Positions 37,174 through 46,514 are shown, counted from the first letter of the stretch. The stretch: DNA of 64,000 bases from Flavipsychrobacter sp. (GCA_021155965.1 JAJNBJ010000016.1:1-64000), one strand, 5' to 3'. Translations and numbers: made by a program. The notes: a model not told the origin generated them from the letters alone.

Positions 37174-39330
37174 TTATTTTTGTATTAAAGGTAATATAAG
37201 CGTAAATTCTGTCCCAACCCCAACTTCCGATGTCACATTTATCTGGCCATTATGCTTTACAATGGTATTGTAAGCTATCGACATACCCAACCCTGTCCCC
37301 TCGCCTACATCTTTTGTTGTAAAGAATGGTTCAAAAAGCCTTTTTTTGGTGTTTTCATCCATTCCTATCCCGTTATCAGCAAATTTAATGAATACGCTAT
37401 GCTCATCGCTCGAAGTTGAGATGATCAGCACGCCGCCATTATTTTCGCCAAATTTCTTCTTTATTGCGTATATAGCATTTGATATAATATTTAGAAAGAC
37501 CTGGTTCAGTTTCCCGGGATAACACTCTACAACGGGTAGGTTCGAATATTTCTTATCGATCTTAATATGCGCGCCTACAAGATTATTTGCAATAACCAGT
37601 GTCGACTCTATTCCCTCATTAATATCTGTTCTCTTCAAATCATCTTCGTCGAGACGGGAGAATACCCTCAGCCCCTTCACTATTTCTGCTGTTCTCGATG
37701 CCCCCTCGCCTATACCATGCAATAATTGGTCTATTTCAATTTTTAAATAGTCGTAATCAATGTCCTCCTTGTATGCTGCAACCTGTTTCTTCTTTTCAGC
37801 GACTGGCTTTTCATCAAGCATTATTTTTTCCATGGTCTCCACAACATCTATCAGCATCTTCACATCCCTGTTCAGCGGCATTACATTCGACGAAACGAAG
37901 TTGATGGGATTGTTTATCTCATGTGCTATACCGGCTGTTAACTGGCCTAGCGAAGCCATTTTCTCTGATTCCACAAGTTGACTTTCTGCTTCTTTCAATT
38001 CCACCATAGCCTTGTTCAAGTCTTCATTCGCAATTTTCAACTCCTGTGTACGCTCTGTTACTTTAGCTTCCAGTATCACGTTCTGCTCACGGATAATGCG
38101 CTCATTTTCCTGCAATGCCTCTACCGTTTGCGCCTGCGATATTTCTTTTTCTTTTTTAAGGGTATTGATCCTGTCAGCAAGTGCGAAAGACAGCAACAGC
38201 ACTTCCATAGCTGAGCCTACAGGCATCATGTTCACCGTAAAATTGTTGTACGGCAGAATATTGAAATTCTTGAACACAAATACGAAAACCCCCACAAGGA
38301 AAACTATCCATGATATAAAAAAGAAAACTGCAGGCCGATAGCCTTTACGAATGATGATGGCCGCAAGCACCAGCATGTAAATTGAAACAGGCCCCGCTGT
38401 CATATCAATAGCGTTTTGCCCTGCACTGTAATTACCGGAAAAGCAAAGTACTGCAGCAGTAATATACATCGCCATGAACAGGAAGAATACCTTATCTGCT
38501 TTAGGCACGAATGTTTTCGTTTTCAGGAAATGCCGCATGAACTCTATTCCTGCAATACCTACCAGTACAGGTGTAATGAACGCACTATATTTCGCGATCA
38601 TCGCATTATTCGGCCATAGGAACTGGAAAGCATAACCCGATAACGTAGTTTGAGTGAGTATTACCATTACCACGTAAGCGATATAATACAGGTAGCTGTT
38701 ATCCTTAGTGGTTATGTACACAAAGCAATTATACAGCAGCATGGCCAGCATAAGCCCAATGTACATGCCCCAGAAAATATCCTTGTATTTGTCGGCATCC
38801 AGCATTTTGGTCTCCGGCCCTATGGATAAAGGCAGGATCAATGATTCGCTGCTGCTCACGCGCAGGTACACCTGTTCTTCCGTATTGGGTGGTACATGAA
38901 CATAGAACAGGAATTCGGAGCTCAGGTACTCACGGTGTGAAAAAGGATAGGACTGCCCTGTAGTAACTGTTCTGAATTTTCCGTCATCAAGAGGCTCATA
39001 AAAAGTAACACTATCCAATCCTGAATTAGCAAGCTTCAATATCAGTTGCGGCAACTGTGTTTCATTCCTGATCTTTAATCTTACCCAATAGGCCGACGTT
39101 GTAACGTTCAGATTTGGTGTTACGTTATCCAGTACTTTGAATTGACCACTTTTTGATATGTCGCCAATGGTAAGTGTACGATGTGTATCCTCAAGAACTT
39201 CTATACCTGAAAGAATCTGCTTTACCTCGTCTGTGCTTTGCAACGCCACTGTTGAAGCAGGCTGAGCATTAGCCTGCATAACACTAAAGGCGAACAGGAG
39301 CAGATAAAGAAAACTGGATATTCTTTGCAT
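37174..39330 (-). CDS. 7TMR-DISM sensor histidine kinase
   Basis: A 718-residue membrane kinase. Signal peptide at 1-22. The extracellular 7TMR-DISM-type beta-sandwich (about 40-165) includes NLNVTTSAYWVRLKIRNET and a WVRLKI core, typical of small-ligand or sugar binding. Seven hydrophobic helices lie between about 185 and 390, with a coiled coil at about 395-460. HisKA carries the phospho-acceptor in LTAGIAHEINNPINF (near 475), and HATPase_c has NQVFLNIISNAIYA, FADNGIGMD and GEGTGLGMS. It is cotranscribed with a GNAT-like gene (9-nt gap) upstream and the hybrid (7-nt gap) downstream. It probably senses an external small molecule; the ligand is unknown. Confidence 0.93.
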   Translation of the reverse strand: MQRISSFLYLLLFAFSVMQANAQPASTVALQSTDEVKQILSGIEVLEDTHRTLTIGDISKSGQFKVLDNVTPNLNVTTSAYWVRLKIRNETQLPQLILKLANSGLDSVTFYEPLDDGKFRTVTTGQSYPFSHREYLSSEFLFYVHVPPNTEEQVYLRVSSSESLILPLSIGPETKMLDADKYKDIFWGMYIGLMLAMLLYNCFVYITTKDNSYLYYIAYVVMVILTQTTLSGYAFQFLWPNNAMIAKYSAFITPVLVGIAGIEFMRHFLKTKTFVPKADKVFFLFMAMYITAAVLCFSGNYSAGQNAIDMTAGPVSIYMLVLAAIIIRKGYRPAVFFFISWIVFLVGVFVFVFKNFNILPYNNFTVNMMPVGSAMEVLLLSFALADRINTLKKEKEISQAQTVEALQENERIIREQNVILEAKVTERTQELKIANEDLNKAMVELKEAESQLVESEKMASLGQLTAGIAHEINNPINFVSSNVMPLNRDVKMLIDVVETMEKIMLDEKPVAEKKKQVAAYKEDIDYDYLKIEIDQLLHGIGEGASRTAEIVKGLRVFSRLDEDDLKRTDINEGIESTLVIANNLVGAHIKIDKKYSNLPVVECYPGKLNQVFLNIISNAIYAIKKKFGENNGGVLIISTSSDEHSVFIKFADNGIGMDENTKKRLFEPFFTTKDVGEGTGLGMSIAYNTIVKHNGQINVTSEVGVGTEFTLILPLIQK

Positions 39331-39339
39331 TTATGACTA

Positions 39340-40029
39340 TTAATTAGCAATAAGCAGGTTGTAATCTATCTCCACAAGCCCTTTGGGACCGGTCTCTGCA
39401 AAATGTTGATTAGGGTTATCTCTGAGGTTTATCATTCTTTCTTTATAGTCCGGCCTTGCAGTATCAAGTGTTTTGGAATTCAATATACCCAACACCCTCG
39501 CTATAAAATCTTCCTTCGGATAATAAAACTCACCATCAATGCCCAAGGTTTTGTCTACAACAAAACCTACATTTTTAAACATTTCCAGCGTATAATCGCC
39601 ACAGATACCCATCAGCGTACTGCACCCCACCTGGTTTGTTATAGATATACCGGCCATTGTGAGCAACACACTGATACCATATCCCGCTACTGATTTTGCG
39701 TTCCACAGGGCACAAAGTTCGCCAACCCCATGATCAGCATATTTATTCACGACATCGTGTATCCTTGCATCCATATGGCCTATCGCTTTCTCTACAGGCA
39801 AAGGATGTACCCCATCAGCCATTTGCACCCGTATCCCTCCCACTAATTCACCTTCCTCGTTTTCCGCAACTATCGCGTACACACATTCCATATCCAGCCA
39901 TACCCTGTTATTGGAAGTAATGTTTGTTATGCCATAATCTTCTAATACCTTCTTGTGCCCTGCCAGATAGCGTTCAGAAAGTTCTATATCTTTTATAGGA
40001 TGAAAAGCTTTAAATTTTAATCTGAGCAT
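39340..40029 (-). CDS. GNAT-like acyltransferase in a signalling operon
   Basis: A 229-residue soluble protein. Strand VYAIVAENEEGELVGGIRVQM (about 51-71), strand VGELCALWN (about 101-109) and the helix that follows (SVAGYGISVLLTMAGISIT) give a GNAT-like outline. It also recalls the layout of acyl-homoserine lactone or N-acyl amino acid synthases, where an acyl donor meets an amino acid. The classical RxxGxG/A loop is not obvious. It sits between an E1-nitroreductase fusion gene and a 7TMR-DISM kinase. A role in making a signal for that kinase is inference from gene order. Confidence 0.6.
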   Translation of the reverse strand: MLRLKFKAFHPIKDIELSERYLAGHKKVLEDYGITNITSNNRVWLDMECVYAIVAENEEGELVGGIRVQMADGVHPLPVEKAIGHMDARIHDVVNKYADHGVGELCALWNAKSVAGYGISVLLTMAGISITNQVGCSTLMGICGDYTLEMFKNVGFVVDKTLGIDGEFYYPKEDFIARVLGILNSKTLDTARPDYKERMINLRDNPNQHFAETGPKGLVEIDYNLLIAN

Positions 40030-40324
40030 TTTCGTTACGCTACTTAATAAATTACACGATTCTTACGCTATTGTCATTTATCGGTGACCTTTATAAAAGA
40101 ATATCTACTATACATGGTGTTTTATTAGTTTATTATCTTATTTTTTTGAAGAAATATATTTCAGGAAATATTTTTACTTGCAAAATAACAATTCTAAAAG
40201 ACAGAACAAATATATAGTATAAATTAAAATACAATTGTCATATTAAAATGCAAAACATTACAATTAAAGAAAAAAAAAGTATTGTTTTTTTATCGTGATT
40301 TTGTTTTTATAAATGATTTAAAAT
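40030..40324. other. AT-rich intergenic region inside the signalling cluster
   Basis: This 295-bp gap lies between the E1-nitroreductase gene and the GNAT-like gene. It is strongly AT-rich, with long A and T runs, and I find no ORF, hairpin terminator or clean TAnnTTTG on the minus strand. It probably holds the promoter or an attenuator for the downstream genes, but no element can be pointed to. Confidence 0.35.
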
Positions 40325-42634
40325 TTATTCAATTGTAAGTGCTTTTTCAACAGGTATCCTATACGACCTTACCTGCGGTATGCCAGAAATAGATAATCTG
40401 AATAAAAATACGTGAGCCTTACTACGCACATCAGGGAAAATATTTTCGAAACGTGTATAGAGATGGGTAAACTCTGTTTTCATAAAATCCGGCATCCCAA
40501 CCCCATCTCCATGCTTCAGCCTGGCAAAGTGAAGGATAGCTGCAAACATTGGCTGAATAGATACATTATTCTCGGTAGCTGTCAGCCATAACCGCTCCAT
40601 TGCCCTTCCACCCTCAAGAAAATTTGCTGCTGAAAAATTCGGCATCGTTACAAGCCCAACAGCCGAAGATCCGTCAATTGCCTTGAAGGTCATTTTTTTC
40701 AGAGCCTCCCCGGCATTCCAGTCAACGAGCAATTGTGCAACTTCGGGGTCCCTCACCATTTTTATGCCTACCTCTTCCACAGGAGTGATATCCACTGTCG
40801 CTATATCAATACCATCTGCTGTTACCCTGCTCTGCTCAGCATTCCATCTTAGTTCTTTGTTGTAAAATTCATAGTGGCCATCAGGATGCAGCAAGCGTAA
40901 TCTGTCTGAAGCTCCCATTATATCTCTGAGTTCTGCAAGGTCACTTTCACTTGTTTTTATTAGCAATTCTGCCCCGGTCACTGATGCAACAGCATCTTTC
41001 AGTTTGTCAAATATCTTCTCATCTATCACTACCCTTTCAGCTATTGTCCGGTTGGTACAACGCGCTCCAATATATTGTACAAGCGTTTGTGGCTGATACA
41101 ACACCTGCGATACCTGGTTAGCAAATTGTATTGCCGCAACCATTTTCCTGTTTCCCTGCAACGGGAATGAGTGTACTTTGGTACCAACGCCTTTCTGTGC
41201 TGCCTTTAATTCAAGGTTTTCAATAGCTGCACCCAACCCTATAAAAGAAGCCATATCCTCGAAATCACCGAAAGAAAATGACCGGTTTCTCTCATGGAAC
41301 AAAAACAGGTAACCATTCTTATAATGCCATTTCCATGGTTGGTTATTCCCTGCTGTCGGCGCACTGATAGCGGCATTTACAAGTTCCGTAATAACTTCAC
41401 TCTTTAACGATAATTGAGAAGCAGGTAACTTACCCAAAGCATCATTCACCATTTGCCCCATTTCAACCGAAGTAAGTGGCGGCGGCGGCGTAGCAACTTC
41501 AAACTCCTTACGTGGCCTGGTATCCGGCACTAATCTGTCGAGGTCAATAAAGTACCTGCCTGAAGCAGTGAACTGATCGAGGAACAACCTCCTGCATGTA
41601 TCGGCAGTAATTGCACCGCCAAGCGTAACCGCAGACGCCAGTTGTGGCCAGGTAGTTAATGTATTCTCTATCTCCACTATCGATGCTTTAAGCCTTGTAG
41701 ACAAGGTCTCCAGGCCAAGCATTGGCAACATATACGGCAGCTTCTCTTCAGCTGTTTTCAAACCTCTCAGGAACTCCATATCAAGCTTAAGATGGTCTAA
41801 CCAGCCATGCAGTATCGGCCTGTCTGGCTCCAGGTCATAGCGCTCCACATCAAGCGTACCCTTATCGCTGGCCTCCATCAATACAGGTATCTGCAGTTCT
41901 TTAGCTTTCTTGCGGCACTGTATTTTTACATGGATCCCGTCACATTCATCAATTACAACATCCAGATTACCGTCCTTCGTAAAGAAATCATTGATGTTGT
42001 CATCTGTTATACCGTCTGTATAGCATATCACTTTAAAGAATGGGTCTATCTCTGCTATTTCCCGCGCTACAGAATATGCTTTAAATAAACCAAGGTTATG
42101 CACTCCTGTTCGTATCCTGTTTAAGTTATTGAGCTCAAGCGTATCAAAATCTGCTAATCTCAATTCGCCGCAGCCACGCTCCATAGCTAATGTAACGGAT
42201 ACCGACTGCCCAACCGACAACCCAATAACACCCACTTTCTTGGTAGCAAGTATATCGCGTTCTTTTATAGTGATCTTATTACGGTTAGCGGCAGTACGCA
42301 GTTCAATAAATTCCTGCTCATCCAGCATATGCACTAAACGAGCAGACCAGGGGTAGTATACCCAAACCCCGTAATCAGTAATGGGGCAACTATTAAGATG
42401 TTTTTCTATTAAAGGAGGATAATCTTCCTGCTTAAGTTTGATCTTAGGATTACGGCTTTTGATCAGTTCCTTGAGCTGGTCACGAATTTCGTCAAATAAA
42501 AAAATGTTAGATAATTCTAAAAGCTTATTAAACTGATCTCTATCTGTTGAGTTATTTAATCTGAAGAATTCCGGTTTATATGAATTCTTTAACTCTGCAT
42601 TTTTTACTAATAAGGCAGAATAGTTGGCATTCAT
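40325..42634 (-). CDS. Rv1355c-type fusion: E1/ThiF-like domain plus nitroreductase-like domain
   Basis: A 769-residue fusion. Residues about 115-370 form an E1-like adenylating domain: VGVIGLSVGQSV (135-146), RLADFDTLELNNLNR (159-173, nucleotide-binding Asp and Arg) and VIDECDG (227-233). I see no CxxC zinc pair. Residues from about 410 form a flavin nitroreductase-like domain, opening with SAPTAGNNQPW (424-434). This is the architecture of the mycobacterial Rv1355c family. E1 domains activate C-terminal carboxylates with ATP; nitroreductases oxidise or reduce small substrates. A biosynthetic role for a modified peptide or amino acid is plausible. Its neighbours are a GNAT-like protein and a sensor kinase chain. 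Confidence 0.85.
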   Translation of the reverse strand: MNANYSALLVKNAELKNSYKPEFFRLNNSTDRDQFNKLLELSNIFLFDEIRDQLKELIKSRNPKIKLKQEDYPPLIEKHLNSCPITDYGVWVYYPWSARLVHMLDEQEFIELRTAANRNKITIKERDILATKKVGVIGLSVGQSVSVTLAMERGCGELRLADFDTLELNNLNRIRTGVHNLGLFKAYSVAREIAEIDPFFKVICYTDGITDDNINDFFTKDGNLDVVIDECDGIHVKIQCRKKAKELQIPVLMEASDKGTLDVERYDLEPDRPILHGWLDHLKLDMEFLRGLKTAEEKLPYMLPMLGLETLSTRLKASIVEIENTLTTWPQLASAVTLGGAITADTCRRLFLDQFTASGRYFIDLDRLVPDTRPRKEFEVATPPPPLTSVEMGQMVNDALGKLPASQLSLKSEVITELVNAAISAPTAGNNQPWKWHYKNGYLFLFHERNRSFSFGDFEDMASFIGLGAAIENLELKAAQKGVGTKVHSFPLQGNRKMVAAIQFANQVSQVLYQPQTLVQYIGARCTNRTIAERVVIDEKIFDKLKDAVASVTGAELLIKTSESDLAELRDIMGASDRLRLLHPDGHYEFYNKELRWNAEQSRVTADGIDIATVDITPVEEVGIKMVRDPEVAQLLVDWNAGEALKKMTFKAIDGSSAVGLVTMPNFSAANFLEGGRAMERLWLTATENNVSIQPMFAAILHFARLKHGDGVGMPDFMKTEFTHLYTRFENIFPDVRSKAHVFLFRLSISGIPQVRSYRIPVEKALTIE

Positions 42635-42654
42635 TGGTGAGTGTTTGAGTGGCG

Positions 42655-42684
42655 CAAAACTACTAATAAATCATATTATTTCAA
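42655..42684 (-). promoter_or_regulatory. Promoter of the E1-nitroreductase gene
   Basis: Read on the minus strand: TTG (42682-42684), 19 nt, then TAGTTTTG (42655-42662). The ATG at 42634 follows after about 20 nt. The divergent receiver gene starts at 42808, so the 173-bp gap may carry shared control. Confidence 0.6.
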
Positions 42685-42807
42685 TAGCTTGTTAACGAAA
42701 TTGACAACAATCATATGATTATCAATTTTTTTTATAATTGCATATTATTACTATTTAAAAGCTGATTACTTTTCTTTAATAATTTTTTTAACTTGCATCT
42801 ATTCTCT

Positions 42808-43269
42808 ATGGCCAACAAGATCTGTATACTTTACGTGGATGATGAGCTGAATAACCTGGTCTCATTCAAAGCAGTTTTTCGCATTAAGTATAATGTGCTG
42901 ACAGCTATTAGCGGGGAAGAAGCTATTAGCATTTTAAAGAATAACGAAGTTCATATTATAATTACAGATCAGCGTATGCCGCAAATGACAGGTGTAGAAT
43001 TCCTCGAATCTATACTTGGCGAATATCCAGACCCGATACGAATTTTGCTTACCGGCTATGCAGATATGAACGCAGTTATTGATGCTATCAACAAAGGAAA
43101 AGTATTCCACTACCTTACCAAGCCCTGGAATGAAGAAGAATTGGATATGACCATTACACGTGCTTATGACGTTTACAAACAACGCATTGACGAAAAAGAA
43201 ATGAATACAAAACTCACTGTCTCTAATGAGCAGTTGGAATTTCTTCTAAGGCAAAAATTACTTTCTTAA
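42808..43269 (+). CDS. Response regulator receiver protein
   Basis: A 153-residue protein: receiver domain (ILYVDDELNN, phospho-acceptor in IIITDQRMPQMTGVEF, Lys in YLTKPWNEEEL) plus a short C-terminal helix (QRIDEKEMNTKLTVSNEQLEFLLRQKLL) likely to dimerise. It resembles the receiver half of the hybrid kinase encoded on the other strand (36060-37166), with its kinase half missing. I used the ATG at 42808. An upstream in-frame TTG (42793) overlaps a -7-like TAACTTG. It is transcribed away from the E1-nitroreductase gene and marks the far edge of the signalling cluster. Confidence 0.88.
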   Translation: MANKICILYVDDELNNLVSFKAVFRIKYNVLTAISGEEAISILKNNEVHIIITDQRMPQMTGVEFLESILGEYPDPIRILLTGYADMNAVIDAINKGKVFHYLTKPWNEEELDMTITRAYDVYKQRIDEKEMNTKLTVSNEQLEFLLRQKLLS

Positions 43270-43281
43270 ATACTCAGGAAA

Positions 43282-43893
43282 TTATAAGCTCAGCTCTTTA
43301 TTGATATTGTCCATCCACTTTCTTTGGGCAGGAATATTGATACCGTGGGTGGTCTCGTCCTCATATCGCTGCTGGCATATTTCGTACTCATTGTTCACCT
43401 CAGTGAAAATGGCCATCAGCGCTTGTTTCAGGTTAGGCACATTACCAAGATCATTGATACGTGTCCTTAATTTGCGCGTATACAATTCACACAAGTCAAA
43501 GTGGCCCTGCTCGTGGTCCAGTATAGAAGCTATTTTGGCATCAGAGCGTACCCACGATTTTTTAGCATAGAACGTATTATATACGGTTACATCGGGCTTG
43601 CCTGCAGCTGTAACACCATTAATCCTGAAGCCCATGCCGCAATGGGTTGCTGCAGCAGACTCATCGTCACTAGCCCTTACAGGGCCTTTAAAATCGTCCC
43701 ACGACAATTTTTTATGCTCCATCCACTGGAACTCAGTGGGCGGAGCCGCATCTTCTGATTTTGTAGTAGTGGAAGAATTGTTAATCTTTTCCTCTTTAGC
43801 GCCCTTGGCACTAACTTTTTCTGCAACGCCCTGCGTACAAATTAAGAGACCTATTACGAAAGCACACACACTATTCTTTTGCACACAAGCCAT
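43282..43893 (-). CDS. DUF922-family secreted Zn-dependent protease
   Basis: A 203-residue exported protein. The signal peptide region is MACVQKNSVCAFVIGLLICTQGVA. The conserved opening WMEHKKLSWDDFKGP (about 57-71) and the zinc motif in ILDHEQGHFDLCELY (HExxH form HEQGH, near 133) identify DUF922, a predicted metalloprotease family. A long C-terminal helix holds YEICQQRYEDETTHG. The substrate is unknown. It is convergent with the receiver gene (12-nt gap) and apparently monocistronic. Confidence 0.85.
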   Translation of the reverse strand: MACVQKNSVCAFVIGLLICTQGVAEKVSAKGAKEEKINNSSTTTKSEDAAPPTEFQWMEHKKLSWDDFKGPVRASDDESAAATHCGMGFRINGVTAAGKPDVTVYNTFYAKKSWVRSDAKIASILDHEQGHFDLCELYTRKLRTRINDLGNVPNLKQALMAIFTEVNNEYEICQQRYEDETTHGINIPAQRKWMDNINKELSL

Positions 43894-44021
43894 TCTATGC
43901 TAAGTTTTTAATAGATTAATGATCTAAAGTGAACTATGTAAAGATACGGGGAAAAAATTACACAAACCCCATTTTGGGGACAAATTTTCCACAAAAAATA
44001 GTTAAAATGATTCCCTCTGTT

Positions 44022-44029
44022 TAAATTTG
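44022..44029 (+). promoter_or_regulatory. -7 element of the KdtX-like gene
   Basis: TAAATTTG is an exact consensus match, 37 nt before the ATG at 44067. There is no recognisable -33 element. Confidence 0.5.
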
Positions 44030-44066
44030 CCGCCGATCTAAAAAAAATCAACGCTTTACACTATAA

Positions 44067-44864
44067 ATGATTCGCTTAAGCATCGTTATTATCACCTTCA
44101 ATGAGGAAAGAAATCTCGCACGATGCCTTGATTCAGTGAAAGATATTGCAGACGAAATTATAGTAGTAGACAGCTTTTCAACAGATAATACCGCAGCTAT
44201 TGCCAGCAGCTACAATGCAAAGGTGATACAGCATCCCTTCATCGGTTACGGTCAGCAAAAGAATTTTGCAACGCAGCAAGCATCGAACGACTGGATATTG
44301 TCGCTTGATGCGGATGAAACGCTCACGCCTGAACTACAGCGGAGCATTCTTGAAGTAAAAAGAGATCCAATTTTTTCGGTTTATGAAATGTCGCGCCTCA
44401 CCAACTATTGCGGCAAATGGATAAAGTACTGTGGCTGGTATCCTGATAAGCAAACACGACTTTATGACCGCACCAAGGGCAAATGGGAAGAACCAAAGGT
44501 GCATGAATACTGGCGGTTGGATGATGATAAAGAACAAGGCGGTACATTGAAAGGAGATATACTTCACTATAGCTTTCGTACGATAAACGAGCACTTGAAA
44601 AAAATAGAAAAATACAGCGAGCTGGCAGCGCGGGAATCGGTGGAGAATGGCAAAACCGCTACCCTCTTCAAGATATTCTTTTCACCCAAGTGGCATTTCA
44701 TCAATGAATACATCTTTCAGTTGGGTTTCCTGGATGGCTTCTACGGTTACACAATATGCAGGCTCTCTGTTTATGCTACCTTTTTAAAGTATTCCAAGAT
44801 AAGGCTGTATTATAAGCAAAAAGTGAGTGCAGAAGCACGGGCATTGAATAATATAAGCACCTGA
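44067..44864 (+). CDS. Family 2 glycosyltransferase, WaaE/KdtX-like
   Basis: A 265-residue GT-A enzyme of the lipopolysaccharide-core type. Motifs: LSIVIITFNEERNLARCLDSV, DEIIVVDSFSTDNTAAIA, QKNFATQQASNDWILSLDADE (metal-binding DAD), then WYPDKQTRLYDRTKGKWEEPKVHE, the KdtX/WaaE hallmark. Such enzymes add a glucose or heptose to the inner core, though the sugar varies. No membrane helix is clear, but a hydrophobic amphipathic segment near the C-terminus (IFQLGFLDGFYGYTICRLS) may attach it to the inner membrane. Confidence 0.9.
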   Translation: MIRLSIVIITFNEERNLARCLDSVKDIADEIIVVDSFSTDNTAAIASSYNAKVIQHPFIGYGQQKNFATQQASNDWILSLDADETLTPELQRSILEVKRDPIFSVYEMSRLTNYCGKWIKYCGWYPDKQTRLYDRTKGKWEEPKVHEYWRLDDDKEQGGTLKGDILHYSFRTINEHLKKIEKYSELAARESVENGKTATLFKIFFSPKWHFINEYIFQLGFLDGFYGYTICRLSVYATFLKYSKIRLYYKQKVSAEARALNNIST

Positions 44865-44892
44865 AAATAACGTAATTATCAATATTGGCTGT

Positions 44893-44900
44893 TAACTTCG
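44893..44900 (+). promoter_or_regulatory. Possible -7 element upstream of bshC
   Basis: TAACTTCG is one mismatch from TAnnTTTG. It lies 19 nt before the proposed CTG start at 44919, a spacing consistent with a start upstream of the GTG at 44976. Confidence 0.35.
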
Positions 44901-44918
44901 TCTCATAAAACGGGCATC

Positions 44919-46514
44919 CTGGCTTACAAGTTTACACATATACCATATCGTGAAACGGGTTTTTTCTCACAACTCGTGACTGACTATATTGAAGAACACC
45001 CACACATAAGGCCTCTTTATAATTATGCGCCAAACAATGAGGGCATAACACAGGCAATAGCAGGTCGCACTAACTACCCGATAGATCGTAAAACACTGGT
45101 AAAAGTTCTTACACAACAATACGAACATTTACCACAAAAACAGGAAACAGATAAAAACATCCAAACACTACTAAGCGAAAATACATTTACTGTTTGCACT
45201 GCCCACCAGCCCAACCTACTTACCGGATACCTTTATTTCGTTTATAAAATACTGCATGCAATAAAACTTGCAGAAGTATTGAGCAAGCAACATCCCGACA
45301 AGCATTTTGTACCGGTTTATTACATGGGCAGTGAGGATAATGACCTGGATGAACTTGGGACATTCAGGTTCCGTGGCAATAAATTTACGTGGACTGGGGA
45401 TGGGCAATCAGGCGCTGTAGGGCGCATGAAAACCAAGGGGCTAAAACCATTACTGAATGAGCTTTTCAAATTATTCGGACCTCCCGGTAAAAATTGCGAC
45501 GACCTGCAAACCCTAATCACAACAGCTTACCTGAAACACAATACAATTGCGGAAGCTACCCAATATCTGGTGCATGAACTATTCGGAAAGTATGGTCTGT
45601 TGGTTTTAAACCCTGATGATGCCTCCCTAAAGAAGGCATTCATACCGGTAATGCAGGATGAACTGCTGCACAGGAGTGCTTTCGATATTGTTACAAAACA
45701 AATTGAACAATTGTCAGCCCACTATAAGGTGCAGGCACGCCCCCGCCCTATTAATCTTTTTTATCTTACCGACAACCTGCGAGAAAGAATAGAACGACTT
45801 AATGATGAATGGATTGTTGTGGGACACGATAAACGATGGACACAGCAAGAACTTACTGATGAACTAAACCAGCACCCCGAAAGATTTAGCCCAAATGTGA
45901 TATTGCGCGGCCTGTTCCAGGAAACTATATTACCTAATATTGCTTTTATAGGAGGTGGTGCGGAGGTTGCATACTGGATGCAATTCAAAACGTTATTCGA
46001 AAATTATAAGGTTTTCTTTCCCCCTGTTTTTGTAAGGCAGTCTGTTCAGTTTGTTGGTGAGGCTGCATCAACACTGCGCAAACAACTTGAATTAAATATT
46101 CCGGACGTATTCAAACCTGAAGCCGACCTTGTAAAGGAGCATGTAGTAAAGCATTCAGGAACAGGCTGGCAGACAAACGACGAAGCCAAAGAGTTGGATC
46201 AGCTTTTGGAAACGCTGAAAGTCAAAGCAACGGCCATTGATCCTACCCTAAAGGCATCTTCTGAAGCAGCATTAGCTAAAATGAGACGTCAACTGCAGGT
46301 GCTGGAACAAAAAATGTTCCGTGCTGAAAAAAGAAAGATACAGGTGCATACAGACAGAATAAAAAGAATGAAAGAGCTACTCTTTCCAAACAATGCACTG
46401 CAGGAGCGGGTAGATAATTTTATGGAATATTATCTGGATATGGGACCGGCTTTTTTCGACCTTATACTTGATGGCATCAATCCTTTATCATCTGATTTTT
46501 TGGTAGTCGAATAA
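44919..46514 (+). CDS. bshC: Putative cysteine ligase of bacillithiol synthesis (BshC), non-ATG start
   Basis: Last step of bacillithiol synthesis: cysteine is added to glucosaminyl-malate. Motifs: VCTAHQPNLLTGYLYFVYKI, VPVYYMGSEDNDLDEL, FIGGGAEVAYWMQ and a long coiled coil near residues 440-500. A frame starting at the GTG at 44976 lacks the conserved opening. Reading upstream in frame gives LAYKFTHIPYRETGFFSQLV, matching the N-terminus of BshC proteins, and there is no ATG, GTG or TTG in frame there. I therefore place the start at CTG 44919 (or ATC 44916), giving 531 residues. The end and identity are secure; the start codon is inference. Confidence 0.88.
   Translation: MAYKFTHIPYRETGFFSQLVTDYIEEHPHIRPLYNYAPNNEGITQAIAGRTNYPIDRKTLVKVLTQQYEHLPQKQETDKNIQTLLSENTFTVCTAHQPNLLTGYLYFVYKILHAIKLAEVLSKQHPDKHFVPVYYMGSEDNDLDELGTFRFRGNKFTWTGDGQSGAVGRMKTKGLKPLLNELFKLFGPPGKNCDDLQTLITTAYLKHNTIAEATQYLVHELFGKYGLLVLNPDDASLKKAFIPVMQDELLHRSAFDIVTKQIEQLSAHYKVQARPRPINLFYLTDNLRERIERLNDEWIVVGHDKRWTQQELTDELNQHPERFSPNVILRGLFQETILPNIAFIGGGAEVAYWMQFKTLFENYKVFFPPVFVRQSVQFVGEAASTLRKQLELNIPDVFKPEADLVKEHVVKHSGTGWQTNDEAKELDQLLETLKVKATAIDPTLKASSEAALAKMRRQLQVLEQKMFRAEKRKIQVHTDRIKRMKELLFPNNALQERVDNFMEYYLDMGPAFFDLILDGINPLSSDFLVVE

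Noticed and set aside
40325-42634. A frameshifted or merged pair of genes rather than a true fusion.
   Set aside because: The E1-like and nitroreductase-like halves are in one clean frame with a natural linker, as in the Rv1355c family.
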